From contig JAIUME010000001.1 of NCBI GenBank assembly GCA_022565695.1, positions 558,001-622,000 on the forward strand: a DNA stretch of 64,000 nucleotides, in the 5' to 3' direction. The position numbers and the translations under genes were made by a program. A model generated the notes under the pieces. That model did not search any database, had not been told where the DNA came from, and saw only the letters and a list, made by a program, of their open reading frames with translations. This document shows, in pieces, positions 45,893-53,814 of the stretch (positions within the stretch are counted from its first letter, which is position 1; the number at the start of each line of letters is the position of its first letter). Origin of the DNA: Alcanivorax sp. Its GTDB lineage: Bacteria > Pseudomonadota > Gammaproteobacteria > Pseudomonadales > Alcanivoracaceae.

Positions 45893-45996
45893 GATGATCC
45901 TTCGAAACCGTTCGGGAAATGTCGTGAGGCAGGGAGTATAGCGGGGCGGGAGGCAAAAGTGAGTGCCTGATGCCGCTGTTCGTGTGCTTCAGCGTG

Positions 45997-46518
45997 TCAC
46001 CACCAGTATTTACCCCAGTTCTCCGGGTTGGCCCAGAAGCGGGAATTATTCCAGCTGCGCCGGAAGTTGTAGGTGGACAGCTCGTAGCTGTAGAGCGCCA
46101 TGCTGCGCTCCCCCTGTTCGAACACGGCATCCCGGCGCAGGCCCATGCCGAGGAAGTGGTTGCGCTCCCAGCGCAGCCTTGCCGGCGCCAGGTCGGCGCG
46201 GTACATCACCACCATGCTGTCGGTATGCAGGTTGCGGAGCAGGCCCAGCAATTCCTCGCCGTGATGGCGGTTCATGTACTCCAGCTGGTCTGCCACGATC
46301 ACCAGATCAAATCGACCCAGTTCGGCCAGTGCGGGGAAGGGGTTCTGCTCGGTGATACAGGTATTGCTGGCACCGTGCTCCCGACACCACTCATCCACCA
46401 GTGTTACCGGGTTCAGACTCAGGGTCAGCAGGGAAGTGGGGCGGTGGCCGTCGAGGATGGCGGCCAGGTGGTGTTGCGGGCTATCCGTCGCCGGGACGGT
46501 GGCTTCTGCTTGGCTCAT
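45997..46518 (-). CDS. DUF6231-like protein with methyltransferase-like fold
   Basis: A 173-residue soluble protein. The middle FDLVIVADQLEYMNRHHGEE resembles the post-motif region of class I methyltransferases, but the N-terminal LLTLSLNPVTLVDEW has no glycine-rich SAM loop. The C-terminus is unusually aromatic and Asn-rich: FRRSWNNSRFWANPENWG, then KYWW at the end. Probably a small conserved family of Pseudomonas-like bacteria; enzyme activity is doubtful. Confidence 0.6.
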   Translation of the reverse strand: MSQAEATVPATDSPQHHLAAILDGHRPTSLLTLSLNPVTLVDEWCREHGASNTCITEQNPFPALAELGRFDLVIVADQLEYMNRHHGEELLGLLRNLHTDSMVVMYRADLAPARLRWERNHFLGMGLRRDAVFEQGERSMALYSYELSTYNFRRSWNNSRFWANPENWGKYWW

Positions 46519-46572
46519 GCAACCAGTGTAGCGCGAGCGGCACGGAAAAGGCGAGCGCGCATGGCCTGAGCC

Positions 46573-46606
46573 GGGTTGTGTAGTGGGTTGTGTAGTGGGT
46601 TGTTTA
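46573..46606 (+). repeat. 12-bp tandem repeat upstream of hemP
   Basis: GGGTTGTGTAGT twice (46573-46584, 46585-46596) and a partial third GGGTTGTTTA. It lies just before the promoter of hemP, 55 bp from the divergent gene start at 46518. Confidence 0.9.
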
Positions 46607-46625
46607 ATGGAAAGGGACGGGGAGG

Positions 46626-46662
46626 TTGACAGGCGGGGCGATAGTTAATAATAATCATTCTC
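46626..46662 (+). promoter_or_regulatory. Fur-controlled promoter of hemP
   Basis: TTGACA at 46626-46631 is a perfect -35; 17 bp on, TAATAA at 46649-46654 can serve as -10. A Fur box overlapping the -10 (46644-46662) matches the 19-bp consensus at 16 of 19 positions. This is a strong iron-repressed promoter. Confidence 0.75.
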
Positions 46663-46735
46663 ATTAAAGGGATGATTCATCAGGCCTGTATCTGGCAAGG
46701 ATATCCCAGCCATGGACCCCACCGGGAGTACGGAT

Positions 46736-47014
46736 ATGAGTAGCAGCACCAGCAAATCAGAGCCCGTTTCGACACAGAACGCGGCACAGAACGCGACACA
46801 GAACACGACACAGAACGCGAAACAGGCCCGAACACCCGTCACGGCACGCAGTGCCGCTAACCCTGCGTCCGTCACCAGACAGGTGGCGGTGCACAACAAT
46901 CTGGTACGCAGCGAGGCGCTGATGGACAGCGACGGGCTGCTCTGGATCGAGCATGACAACAGCCTGTATCAGCTGCGACGGACAGCGTCCGGCAAGTTGA
47001 TTCTGACCAAATAA
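46736..47014 (+). CDS. hemP: Hemin uptake protein HemP
   Basis: Small protein linked to iron-regulated heme uptake. From the ATG at 46736 (GGGAG upstream) it has 92 residues; an ATG at 46712 would add eight. The C-terminal HemP domain is LLWIEHDNSLYQLRRTASGK then LILTK. The N-terminal half is a low-complexity Gln/Asn/Thr linker encoded by four 12-bp repeats (46772-46819), longer than usual for HemP. A Fur promoter lies upstream, and a HemS-like gene follows 83 bp downstream. In rhizobia HmuP-type members act as co-activators of heme genes. Confidence 0.85.
   Translation: MSSSTSKSEPVSTQNAAQNATQNTTQNAKQARTPVTARSAANPASVTRQVAVHNNLVRSEALMDSDGLLWIEHDNSLYQLRRTASGKLILTK
46772..46819 (+). repeat. Four 12-bp tandem repeats in hemP
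   Basis: ACACAGAACGCG and near copies at 46772, 46784, 46796 and 46808 encode an in-frame Gln-Asn-(Ala/Thr)-(Ala/Thr) repeat. Confidence 0.9.
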
Positions 47015-47097
47015 TCGATGTTTGCAGTCGACCCTTTCCCCTGACGGACAAGCCAGCCATCGCCAGCCACTCCGCACTTGTTTCAGCAGGTGACGCA

Positions 47098-48108
47098 ATG
47101 AATGCCCTGACCTCACTCAGTGTTTACCGCACCCCCTGGCCAGCGCCGCTGGGCGCCTGCGCCGCAGCGCTCGGTGACCGCATTTTGCGGTTGCAGGATG
47201 ACGCGCCGGCATTGCTGAAGATGCTGTACCGGTTTCCGCAGTTGAATATCGCCACACGCAACGATGCGGTACGACTGCACCAGGGCGCCAGCTATGCGCC
47301 CCTCGCGTTATGTGGTGACACCGGGGTTGCCGCGTTGCGCGGGCCGGGCTTCGCCTGGCAGGCCTCGCCCCGCCGCTGGGCCCTGAGCCTGGCAGTGCTG
47401 GCGCCGCTGGCGGGTATCCCGGCGCGCACCTTCCTGTTCTTTGATCGCTGCGGACGCCTGCTGCATGAAGTGCAGGTGCCGGAAGGCACGGCGGGCATGG
47501 CGTTCGAAGAGCTGGCTTGCAACAGGCTGCATCCCGACCAGCATCAGGTGCCGGTGCCCGACCCGCTGCCGCTGCACAGCAGCGCGGCATGCGTGGATCT
47601 GGCGGCACTGGAACAGGATTGGTCGGTGCTGGCGGACTACCGCGACTTTACGGCGTTGTTGCAGCGTTATGGCATCAGCCGCCTGGGTGCCTATTGTCGT
47701 GTGCGCGACAAGTTCGCCCGCGCGGTCAGGCTCGACAGCGTGCCGGCCCTGCTGGCGCTGGCGGCAGCCCGCCGCACGCCAGTCCGGTTGCAGGTCTTCA
47801 GCGGTGGTTGTGAGCAGCGCTATGAAGGGGTGCTGCCGCTGCCAGTCTGGGGCGCCGAGGGCCTGTGCCTGAGACAGCCCGGGCTGGATTTCCGGTTGCA
47901 GCCACGGCAGATCGCGTCGGTGTGGCGGGTCCGCATGCCCGCCGGCCGTGGCAGCAGTCGGCATATCGCCACGCGTATCGAGCTGTTTGATCACCGGGAT
48001 GAGCGGGTGCTGATGCTGTCTTGCGCAGGCAGTAGCAGTGGATCGGAATTGCCAAGCTGGCGTGCGCTGCTGGGTGATTGCCTGATGCCGCCTGACGCGC
48101 CGGGCTGA
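47098..48108 (+). CDS. Degenerate HemS/PhuS-type heme-handling protein
   Basis: A 336-residue protein with the two tandem halves of the ChuS/HemS/PhuS family, cytoplasmic heme chaperones or degraders. The C-terminal half is recognisable: DWSVLADYRDFTALLQRYG-IS, VFSGGCEQRYEGVLPLP and DFRLQPRQIASVWRVRMP. Compared with ChuS, the heme-ligand His (MTDVHQFF) aligns with Arg182, and the GNRGC and TLHL positions are also changed, so heme binding by the known mode is doubtful. It follows hemP and AGGTG precedes its start. No receptor, TonB or heme ABC genes are near. Confidence 0.7.
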   Translation: MNALTSLSVYRTPWPAPLGACAAALGDRILRLQDDAPALLKMLYRFPQLNIATRNDAVRLHQGASYAPLALCGDTGVAALRGPGFAWQASPRRWALSLAVLAPLAGIPARTFLFFDRCGRLLHEVQVPEGTAGMAFEELACNRLHPDQHQVPVPDPLPLHSSAACVDLAALEQDWSVLADYRDFTALLQRYGISRLGAYCRVRDKFARAVRLDSVPALLALAAARRTPVRLQVFSGGCEQRYEGVLPLPVWGAEGLCLRQPGLDFRLQPRQIASVWRVRMPAGRGSSRHIATRIELFDHRDERVLMLSCAGSSSGSELPSWRALLGDCLMPPDAPG

Positions 48109-48122
48109 TCTTCAGCACCGGT

Positions 48123-48147
48123 CTTCAGAACTGGCCTTCAGAACTGG
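48123..48147. repeat. 13-bp tandem duplication across the yqcC stop
   Basis: CTTCAGAACTGG occurs at 48123-48134 and 48136-48147. The second copy contains the yqcC stop codon (minus strand, 48138-48140). Confidence 0.9.
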
Positions 48148-48455
48148 TCGTCGATGCGGCCAATGATGTCGATCAGACGCTCGCAGCGAGGCAGGCCCAG
48201 TAGCGCCTGCTCCGCCATGGGGCGCACATCGCAGGCGCCGGGCAGCGGATGCCCGCCCTCCACCAGCGCCCGGAAGCGGGCCAGGAAAACCCACTGCAGC
48301 CACTCAGTAAAGGCCATGGTGTCGGCGCTGAAAGGTGTGGTGCTCAGGAATGCTTCTGGCGCGGGAGGCGTGCCCTCCCAATAGCCGAGACGGCGCAGTT
48401 CCTGTTCCAGATCATTCAGCAGGGCAAGCAGATCGGTCCGCAGGGTGTCAGCCAT
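48138..48455 (-). CDS. yqcC: YqcC family protein (DUF446)
   Basis: A 105-residue helical protein of the YqcC/DUF446 family. Marks are LLALLNDLEQELRRLGYWEG, STTPFSADTMAFTEWLQWVF and ARFRALVEGGHPLPGACDV. Its function is unknown; YqcC genes often neighbour tRNA-modifying truC. Here the start ATG at 48453-48455 overlaps the upstream yigB-like gene by 8 bp. Confidence 0.88.
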   Translation of the reverse strand: MADTLRTDLLALLNDLEQELRRLGYWEGTPPAPEAFLSTTPFSADTMAFTEWLQWVFLARFRALVEGGHPLPGACDVRPMAEQALLGLPRCERLIDIIGRIDDQF

Positions 48456-49155
48456 CGAGCAGGGCCACCAGGTCGCTGAGTTCGCGCAGATTGTGAATGC
48501 GATGGGGGTGGTCGGGCAAATCAATCGGCCACTTCTGGTCCAGCAGATTGGCCCACACAGCCTGGAAGCCGTGCTGGCGCGCGGCATCGACGTCCTCCAG
48601 CGGGTGATCGCCCACATGCACGGCCTGGTCTGCCCGGACGCGGGCAGAGGCCAGTGCGGCGAGAAACATATCCGGGGCCGGTTTGCGCTTGCCGATGGAT
48701 TCCGAGGAGTGCTGGAAGGCAAACAGATCACCGATGCCGATGCGTTTCAGGTCTGCGTTGCCGTTGGTCAGGGCGCCGAGGATGTAGGAATCGGCCAGGG
48801 TTTCCAGGACGTCCAGGGCGCCGGGAAAAAACACCACTTCATTGCGAGCTTCGTGGAAGACCTCGAAGGCCTGACCTGCCAATCGCCCGGCCTCGTTGGT
48901 GCAATAGCCTGCCGCCAGAAAACCCCGCGCAAGCGCCTCCCGGCGCAGGGCAGTGAGGTTGTGCACGTAGCCGGGCTTTTCCTGCAGCAGCAGATCGCGG
49001 ATCTCGCGCACCTTGTCCAGGGTCATGATCGCGGCGGCATCCGGGTGGCGTTCGGCGATCCAGTCCCCGCAGCGTCGCTCCGCCCGGCGAATGACTTCGT
49101 CCACCGGCCACAGGGTGTTGTCGAGATCGAATGTAATCAGTTTCAGCGTTGCCAT
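48448..49155 (-). CDS. yigB: HAD-IA hydrolase, YigB-like phosphatase
   Basis: A 235-residue HAD phosphatase. Motif I is TFDLDNTLWPVD, motif II ALTNGNA, the Lys motif GKRKPAPDMF, and motif IV VHVGDHPLEDVDAARQHG. E. coli YigB dephosphorylates FMN and the riboflavin precursor ARPP, and its gene also follows xerC, which supports the name. It is 41 bp after xerC and overlaps yqcC. Confidence 0.88.
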   Translation of the reverse strand: MATLKLITFDLDNTLWPVDEVIRRAERRCGDWIAERHPDAAAIMTLDKVREIRDLLLQEKPGYVHNLTALRREALARGFLAAGYCTNEAGRLAGQAFEVFHEARNEVVFFPGALDVLETLADSYILGALTNGNADLKRIGIGDLFAFQHSSESIGKRKPAPDMFLAALASARVRADQAVHVGDHPLEDVDAARQHGFQAVWANLLDQKWPIDLPDHPHRIHNLRELSDLVALLDG

Positions 49156-49196
49156 GGCAGCATCATAGCTGCCCGTCCGTGTCAGGGAAATGATGC

Positions 49197-50135
49197 TCAG
49201 GTGTCGTCATCTCCGGGATCGGCGCTATCCCGGCGACGCTGGGCCCGGGGGTGGGCGGCATCGTAGACCCGGGCCAGATGCTGGAAGTCCAGGTGGGTGT
49301 AGATCTGGGTGGTGCTGAGGTTGGCATGCCCCAGCAGTTCCTGCACCGCCCGCAGATCACCGCTGGACTCCAGCAGGTGCGTGGCAAACGAGTGGCGCAA
49401 CATGTGCGGATGCAGGTGCTGATCCAGACCGGCTTCCCGGGCGCGGGTGGCGAGTCGTTGCTGGATTGCCCGGTCGCCAAGCCGCTTGCCGTGCTGGCCG
49501 ACAAACAGGGCGCGCTCCGCCGGGTCGCGCACCAGCAGGGCACGTGCGCGAAGCCAGCGGTCCAGGGCGGCGAGAGCAGGCTGCCCCACCGGCAGATGCC
49601 GGGTCTTGTTGCCCTTGCCGGTAACGACGAGGCTGGCGTCGTGGCGGTCGATGCTGTCGATATCCAGGCTGGCAAGCTCTGCCAGTCGCAGCCCGGAGGA
49701 GTAGATCAGCTCCATCATGGCGCGGTCACGCAGGCTCAGCGGGTCATCGTCGCGAGTGCTGTCCAGCAGGTGGCCGACACTGTCCGGGTCGAGGGTTTTC
49801 GGCAGACGTCGCGGGCTTTTCGGCGCGGCGACGCCGACAGCCGGGTTATCCCGGGCCAGCCCCTGGCTGATCAGGTAGTGATACAGGCCACGCAAGCCCG
49901 ACAGCAGTCGTTGCAGGCTCTTGCCGCCGACGCCACGCCGATGCAGCGTGGCGGTGAGTTGGCGTACGTCGTGGACGGTAACGGCATCCCAGCGGGTCAG
50001 GCCGCGTTCGGTGAGCAGGGCGATGGTCTGCTCCAGATCACGCCCATAGTGCTTTACCGTGTGCGGCGACATGCGCCGCACGGTATCGAGGTGATGCAGA
50101 TAGTCCTGTAGCGGTTTTTGCAGTGATGTCGGCAT
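49197..50135 (-). CDS. xerC: Tyrosine recombinase XerC
   Basis: With XerD resolves chromosome dimers at dif. 312 residues: SAM-like N-terminal domain (LQDYLHHLDTVRRMSPHTVK) and catalytic domain with Arg in SGLRLAELASLD, Lys in VTGKGNKTRHLPV, HxxR in HPHMLRHSFATHLLESSG, His in LLGHANLSTTQIYTHLD and the Tyr shortly after. Located in the dapF-DUF484-xerC-yigB cluster. The start codon sits inside a 17-nt palindrome (50128-50144). Confidence 0.96.
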   Translation of the reverse strand: MPTSLQKPLQDYLHHLDTVRRMSPHTVKHYGRDLEQTIALLTERGLTRWDAVTVHDVRQLTATLHRRGVGGKSLQRLLSGLRGLYHYLISQGLARDNPAVGVAAPKSPRRLPKTLDPDSVGHLLDSTRDDDPLSLRDRAMMELIYSSGLRLAELASLDIDSIDRHDASLVVTGKGNKTRHLPVGQPALAALDRWLRARALLVRDPAERALFVGQHGKRLGDRAIQQRLATRAREAGLDQHLHPHMLRHSFATHLLESSGDLRAVQELLGHANLSTTQIYTHLDFQHLARVYDAAHPRAQRRRDSADPGDDDT

Positions 50136-50144
50136 GATGCCGAC
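50128..50144 (-). promoter_or_regulatory. Palindrome over the xerC start codon
   Basis: GTCGGCATGATGCCGAC is an 8-bp inverted repeat with a one-base centre, overlapping the xerC ATG (minus strand). As RNA it could only form a hairpin if the centre opens to a loop of three or more bases. Confidence 0.4.
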
Positions 50145-50203
50145 ATAGTAGCGGACTTTGCGGCGGGCTTTGCAGCGAATTTTCGCTGTGCTGGCGTAAT
50201 CAA

Positions 50204-50917
50204 TCAGGCGCTGCGTGCCTCCAGGCGGGGGTAGCGGCGCAGCAGCTCATGCATGCGGCGGCTGAGCACATCACCGATATGGCTGATGAAGATGGTGCCC
50301 AGAGAACTGCGGAAGTGGTGGGCATCGAAGCTGCCGATGGCCAGCAGGCCCTGCCGGCCTTGCCACTCAAGCGGCACCATGGCGGCGGACTGGACCTGAT
50401 CAGCATGACGCGGGAACAGCTGCTCCAGCTCGACCTGACGCAACACGCCGCAGATTGCCTTGCCATTGCGCAGCAGTAGTTGCAGGGCTTCGTGCAGATC
50501 ATCCGCCGCAAGGCAGCGCACCTGACTGCGCAACTCGCCGGTCAGGCCCATGTCCCGGTCGTAGACCAGCAGGGATACGGTATCGGCGCCGAAGTCCTGT
50601 TGCAGGATACGGATGAGATCGGCGAACAGCTGCTCGGCGCTGCGGCTTTCCACCATGGTCAGCACCAGCTGACGGGTTTTTTCGAACAACTGATCGTTAT
50701 CCCGTGCAACCCCGAGGAGATTGTTGAGCCGCTCCTTCAATCCCTGATTGCGCTCGCGCAGTATTTGCGCCTGACGCTCCAGCAGGGACACGGCGTTGCC
50801 GCGCGGGTCCGGGAGTTTCAGCAGTTCAAGCAGCTCCTGGCGGCCCTGGAAGAAGTCCGTGTGGTCGCGTAGCCAGGCGGCAACCTGATCACCGCTGAGG
50901 GGCTTTTGCTCGCTCAT
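50204..50917 (-). CDS. DUF484 family protein (GAF-like)
   Basis: A 237-residue protein of the DUF484 family, encoded between dapF and xerC as in E. coli and Pseudomonas. The N-terminal part is [20 protein letters not shown], followed by a coiled-coil helix ([20 protein letters not shown]) and a GAF-type domain. Function unknown. Start chosen at 50915-50917, where ATGA overlaps the dapF stop; an upstream ATG adds four residues. Confidence 0.88.
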   Translation of the reverse strand: MSEQKPLSGDQVAAWLRDHTDFFQGRQELLELLKLPDPRGNAVSLLERQAQILRERNQGLKERLNNLLGVARDNDQLFEKTRQLVLTMVESRSAEQLFADLIRILQQDFGADTVSLLVYDRDMGLTGELRSQVRCLAADDLHEALQLLLRNGKAICGVLRQVELEQLFPRHADQVQSAAMVPLEWQGRQGLLAIGSFDAHHFRSSLGTIFISHIGDVLSRRMHELLRRYPRLEARSA

Positions 50918-51777
50918 GCCTTGCTCCATGCATTCAGGTTCAGATGGCCATCATAGACGCGGCTTGCCGGGCCTGTCATCAGCACGCCGGCGCCGTTCTC
51001 GCCGGTGTAGCGAATACGCAGATCGCCACCTGGCAAGGTGACGGTCACCGTATCATCCAGCAGGCCGCGACGCTGGCCGCAAACCACGGCAGCGCAGGCC
51101 CCGGAACCGCACGCCAGGGTTTCACCGGATCCGCGCTCGAAAACCCGCAGGCGGATATGCCCGCGATCCACGATCTGCATGAAGCCGACATTGACCCGCT
51201 CGGGGAAGTCCGGGTGGCTCTCCAGCAACGGGCCGACGGTGCTCACGGGCGCCGTGTCCACGTTCTCCACCAGCTGTACGCAGTGCGGGTTGCCGAGGCT
51301 GACCGCCGACACTTCCCAGGCTTGCTGGCCGGAGACCAGAAAATAGGTGTCGGCCTGCTGCGTGGCGCGCAGGGGAATATCCGCCGGCGCCCAGCGCGGT
51401 GCGCCCATGTCCACGGTGACCAGGCCATCGTCGGTGACGTGCAGGGTCATTTCACCGTTGCCGGTTTCGACGCGAATGTCGTGCTTGTCCGTGAGTCCTT
51501 CCTCACGCACGAAGCGCGCAAAGCAGCGCGCGCCATTGCCGCACTGGCTCACTTCGCTGCCGTCGGCATTGAAGATGCGATAGCGAAAATCAGCGTCACC
51601 CCGGGCCGGTTGCACCAGCAGCAACTGGTCAAAGCCGATACCGAAATGCCGGTCGGCCAGACGCCGCAGTGTGGCCACGGGCAGGGGCGTGCCTTGCTCT
51701 GGCAGCGGCTGGCGGATGCCGTCGAGCACCATGAAATCGTTGCCCAGGCCGTGCATCTTGGTGAACTTCAGTGTCAT
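50914..51777 (-). CDS. dapF: Diaminopimelate epimerase
   Basis: Isomerises LL- to meso-diaminopimelate for lysine and peptidoglycan. 287 residues; the two catalytic Cys are visible, Cys79 in [13 protein letters not shown] and Cys223 in [13 protein letters not shown]. The start is [20 protein letters not shown]. It leads the dapF-DUF484-xerC-yigB-yqcC operon. In Pseudomonas lysA lies directly upstream; here lysA is about 5 kb away. Confidence 0.97.
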   Translation of the reverse strand: MTLKFTKMHGLGNDFMVLDGIRQPLPEQGTPLPVATLRRLADRHFGIGFDQLLLVQPARGDADFRYRIFNADGSEVSQCGNGARCFARFVREEGLTDKHDIRVETGNGEMTLHVTDDGLVTVDMGAPRWAPADIPLRATQQADTYFLVSGQQAWEVSAVSLGNPHCVQLVENVDTAPVSTVGPLLESHPDFPERVNVGFMQIVDRGHIRLRVFERGSGETLACGSGACAAVVCGQRRGLLDDTVTVTLPGGDLRIRYTGENGAGVLMTGPASRVYDGHLNLNAWSKA

Positions 51778-51804
51778 CGCGTGTTGCTCAGTGGGTCGGT
51801 GGCC

Positions 51805-51852
51805 GTAGCGGCTGCTGTAGCGACTGTCGTAGGGGCTATTGTAGCGAGCAGG
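51805..51852. repeat. 12-bp-period imperfect repeat upstream of dapF
   Basis: Four consecutive 12-bp units starting GTAGCG or GTAGGG (51805, 51817, 51829, 51841) lie in the 253-bp spacer between dapF and the hydrolase gene at 52031. Confidence 0.7.
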
Positions 51853-52030
51853 CGCCTGAGGGTCACCTGACCGTCAGGCGCCCGGCGCGGATTGTGCCGT
51901 CCGGGCCAGCTGTTGCCGCAATGAGTGGGCTATATTGGCACAACCTGCACTCACGTAGCAGTGTGCCGCCATGGATACTGGATCGCATTGTTTACCACCC
52001 TATTGTCAGTCATCAATCTGGAGCGTCAGG

Positions 52031-52918
52031 ATGAATGCGAAAGCCAGTGTAGCCTCGGGGTCGCAGGCCGTGCGCCGTACCAACAAGAGCGATATCCAGC
52101 CTCGGCGCATGGATTTCGAGTTCGACCCGTCCATTCCGCGCTACTGGTTTGCCGGTGATCAGTTCAAGACACTGCTGCTGTCTGCGTTATCGTGCACCTT
52201 CCCGGAAGGGGAGCGGTTTTTTGTGCGTTCCGTGCGGCACTATCAGCCGAACATTACTGATCCGCAGCTGCGGGAAGAGGTGAAAGGCTTCATCGGTCAG
52301 GAAGCCCATCACGGCAACGAGCACGAGGCGTTCAACGCATTCCTGGAAGAGCGCGGGATTCCCGCTCGAAAGGTGGAAGAGTTCGTGCTCAAGGGCCTCA
52401 AGTGGCAATCGAAGCGGATGTCCCGGGAGCGGCAGCTGGCCAAGACCTGCGCCCTGGAGCACTTCACGGCCATGCTGGCCGAGACCATTCTCGAGCACCC
52501 GGAAATGCTGGAAGGCATGGATGAGCGCATGTTGCCACTGTGGCTCTGGCATGCGGTGGAAGAGAGCGAACACAAGTCTGTCGCGTTCGATGTCTATGAA
52601 GATCAGGTGGGCAGCTACTGGATCCGCGCCAGTGAGATGGCCAAGACCACCGTGGAGTTTCTCGGCTTTACGGCGTTCCACTACATGCAGTTGCGTGCCG
52701 GAATGGACGACAAGCGCGACATGCGTTCGGTGGCGCGTGGCTTCAACTGGCTGCTGGGGCGGCCGGGTTGGCTGCGCAAGCTGGGGCCCGCGTATTTCTC
52801 CTATTACCGTCGGGATTTCCACCCCAGTCAGAAGGACAGCAAGGCACTGCGTGACCAGGGGCTGAAGAAGCTGGCGAAGATGCTGAATCGCCCGGAGTTG
52901 CTCGAGAAACCGGTCTGA
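52031..52918 (+). CDS. Metal-dependent hydrolase (PF10118 family)
   Basis: A 295-residue predicted metal-dependent hydrolase. His/Glu-rich helices are characteristic: GQEAHHGNEHEAFNAFLEE, TCALEHFTAMLAETILEHPE and WHAVEESEHKSVAFDVYED, which could bind a di-metal site. Substrate unknown. The ATG at 52031 follows GGAG. A 15-bp tandem duplication (52942-52971) lies after its stop. Followed on the same strand by a class II aldolase gene, 113 bp on. Confidence 0.8.
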   Translation: MNAKASVASGSQAVRRTNKSDIQPRRMDFEFDPSIPRYWFAGDQFKTLLLSALSCTFPEGERFFVRSVRHYQPNITDPQLREEVKGFIGQEAHHGNEHEAFNAFLEERGIPARKVEEFVLKGLKWQSKRMSRERQLAKTCALEHFTAMLAETILEHPEMLEGMDERMLPLWLWHAVEESEHKSVAFDVYEDQVGSYWIRASEMAKTTVEFLGFTAFHYMQLRAGMDDKRDMRSVARGFNWLLGRPGWLRKLGPAYFSYYRRDFHPSQKDSKALRDQGLKKLAKMLNRPELLEKPV

Positions 52919-52941
52919 GCGGGTAGCATTGTTGCGACCGT

Positions 52942-52971
52942 GGCAGGTGCTGGCCAGGCAGGCGCTGGTCG
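52942..52971 (+). repeat. 15-bp imperfect tandem duplication
   Basis: GGCAGGTGCTGGCCA followed by GGCAGGCGCTGGTCG, in the gap between the hydrolase and aldolase genes. Confidence 0.75.
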
Positions 52972-53031
52972 GGCACCATCTGGTGGACAGGCGAATCGCA
53001 TCAATCGCGGCGCAACCCACTGGAGAATGCC

Positions 53032-53814
53032 ATGACCATCCCTCATCCCGCTGATTCCCGGGGCAGTATCAACGCCGGGGAATGGCAACTGCGGGTCGAT
53101 CTTGCTGCGGCCTATCGTCTTGTTGCCCTGTACGGGTGGGACGATCTGGTGTTTACCCATATTTCAGTGCGCGTGCCGGGCCCGGAACATCATTTCCTGA
53201 TCAACCCCTACGGCATGATGTTCGAGGAGATTACCGCCTCGAGCCTGGTCAAGGTGGATCTTCAGGGCGAGAAAGTGCACACCGCTGATGCCCCGGCCTC
53301 TGATTACCCGGTCAACCCGGCCGGCTTCACCATTCACAGCGCTGTGCACAGCGCCCGCGAGGACGCCCTGTGCGTCATGCATACCCACTCCCTCAATGGT
53401 GTCGCGGTGTCGGCCCAGAAGGACGGCGTGCTGCCGATCTCCCAGCAATCACTGTTCGTGCTGTCCTCACTGGGTTATCACGACTATGAAGGTGTCGCGC
53501 TCAACGACGAGGAGAAGCCACGTCTGGTGGCGGATCTGGGTACCGCGAACTTTCTCATGTTGCGTAACCACGGCCTGCTGACGGTGGGTGCCTCGGTGGC
53601 AGATGCCTTCCTCAATATGTATATCTTCGAAGCGGCCTGCATGGTGCAGGTGCGCGCCCTGGCGGGCAGCCGTGAGCTGATTCAGGTCGATCCGCGCATC
53701 GTGGCGGGCATTCAGGCCCAGGCGGCACAGGTGACGCGAGGTCTGGGTGGCGCGTTGGCCTGGCCGGGGCTGCTGCGCAAGCTGGATCGCAAGAACCCGG
53801 GTTACGCCGACTGA
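53032..53814 (+). CDS. Class II aldolase/adducin family protein
   Basis: A 260-residue zinc-type aldolase fold. Metal and phosphate region marks are YGWDDLVFTHISVRVPG, VMHTHSLNGVAVS (two His) and FLMLRNHGLLTVG. Members cleave sugar phosphates, but many in proteobacteria have no known substrate. The C-terminus overlaps the convergent arsA gene by 13 bp. Confidence 0.87.
   Translation: MTIPHPADSRGSINAGEWQLRVDLAAAYRLVALYGWDDLVFTHISVRVPGPEHHFLINPYGMMFEEITASSLVKVDLQGEKVHTADAPASDYPVNPAGFTIHSAVHSAREDALCVMHTHSLNGVAVSAQKDGVLPISQQSLFVLSSLGYHDYEGVALNDEEKPRLVADLGTANFLMLRNHGLLTVGASVADAFLNMYIFEAACMVQVRALAGSRELIQVDPRIVAGIQAQAAQVTRGLGGALAWPGLLRKLDRKNPGYAD

Noticed and set aside
46573..46819. CRISPR-like repeats near hemP
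   Set aside because: The units are 12 bp and directly adjacent, without spacers; these are simple tandem repeats.
48138..48731. Longer 197-codon frame containing yqcC
   Set aside because: The upstream part lies within yigB in another frame and has no family resemblance; the ATG at 48453-48455 starts the DUF446 domain.
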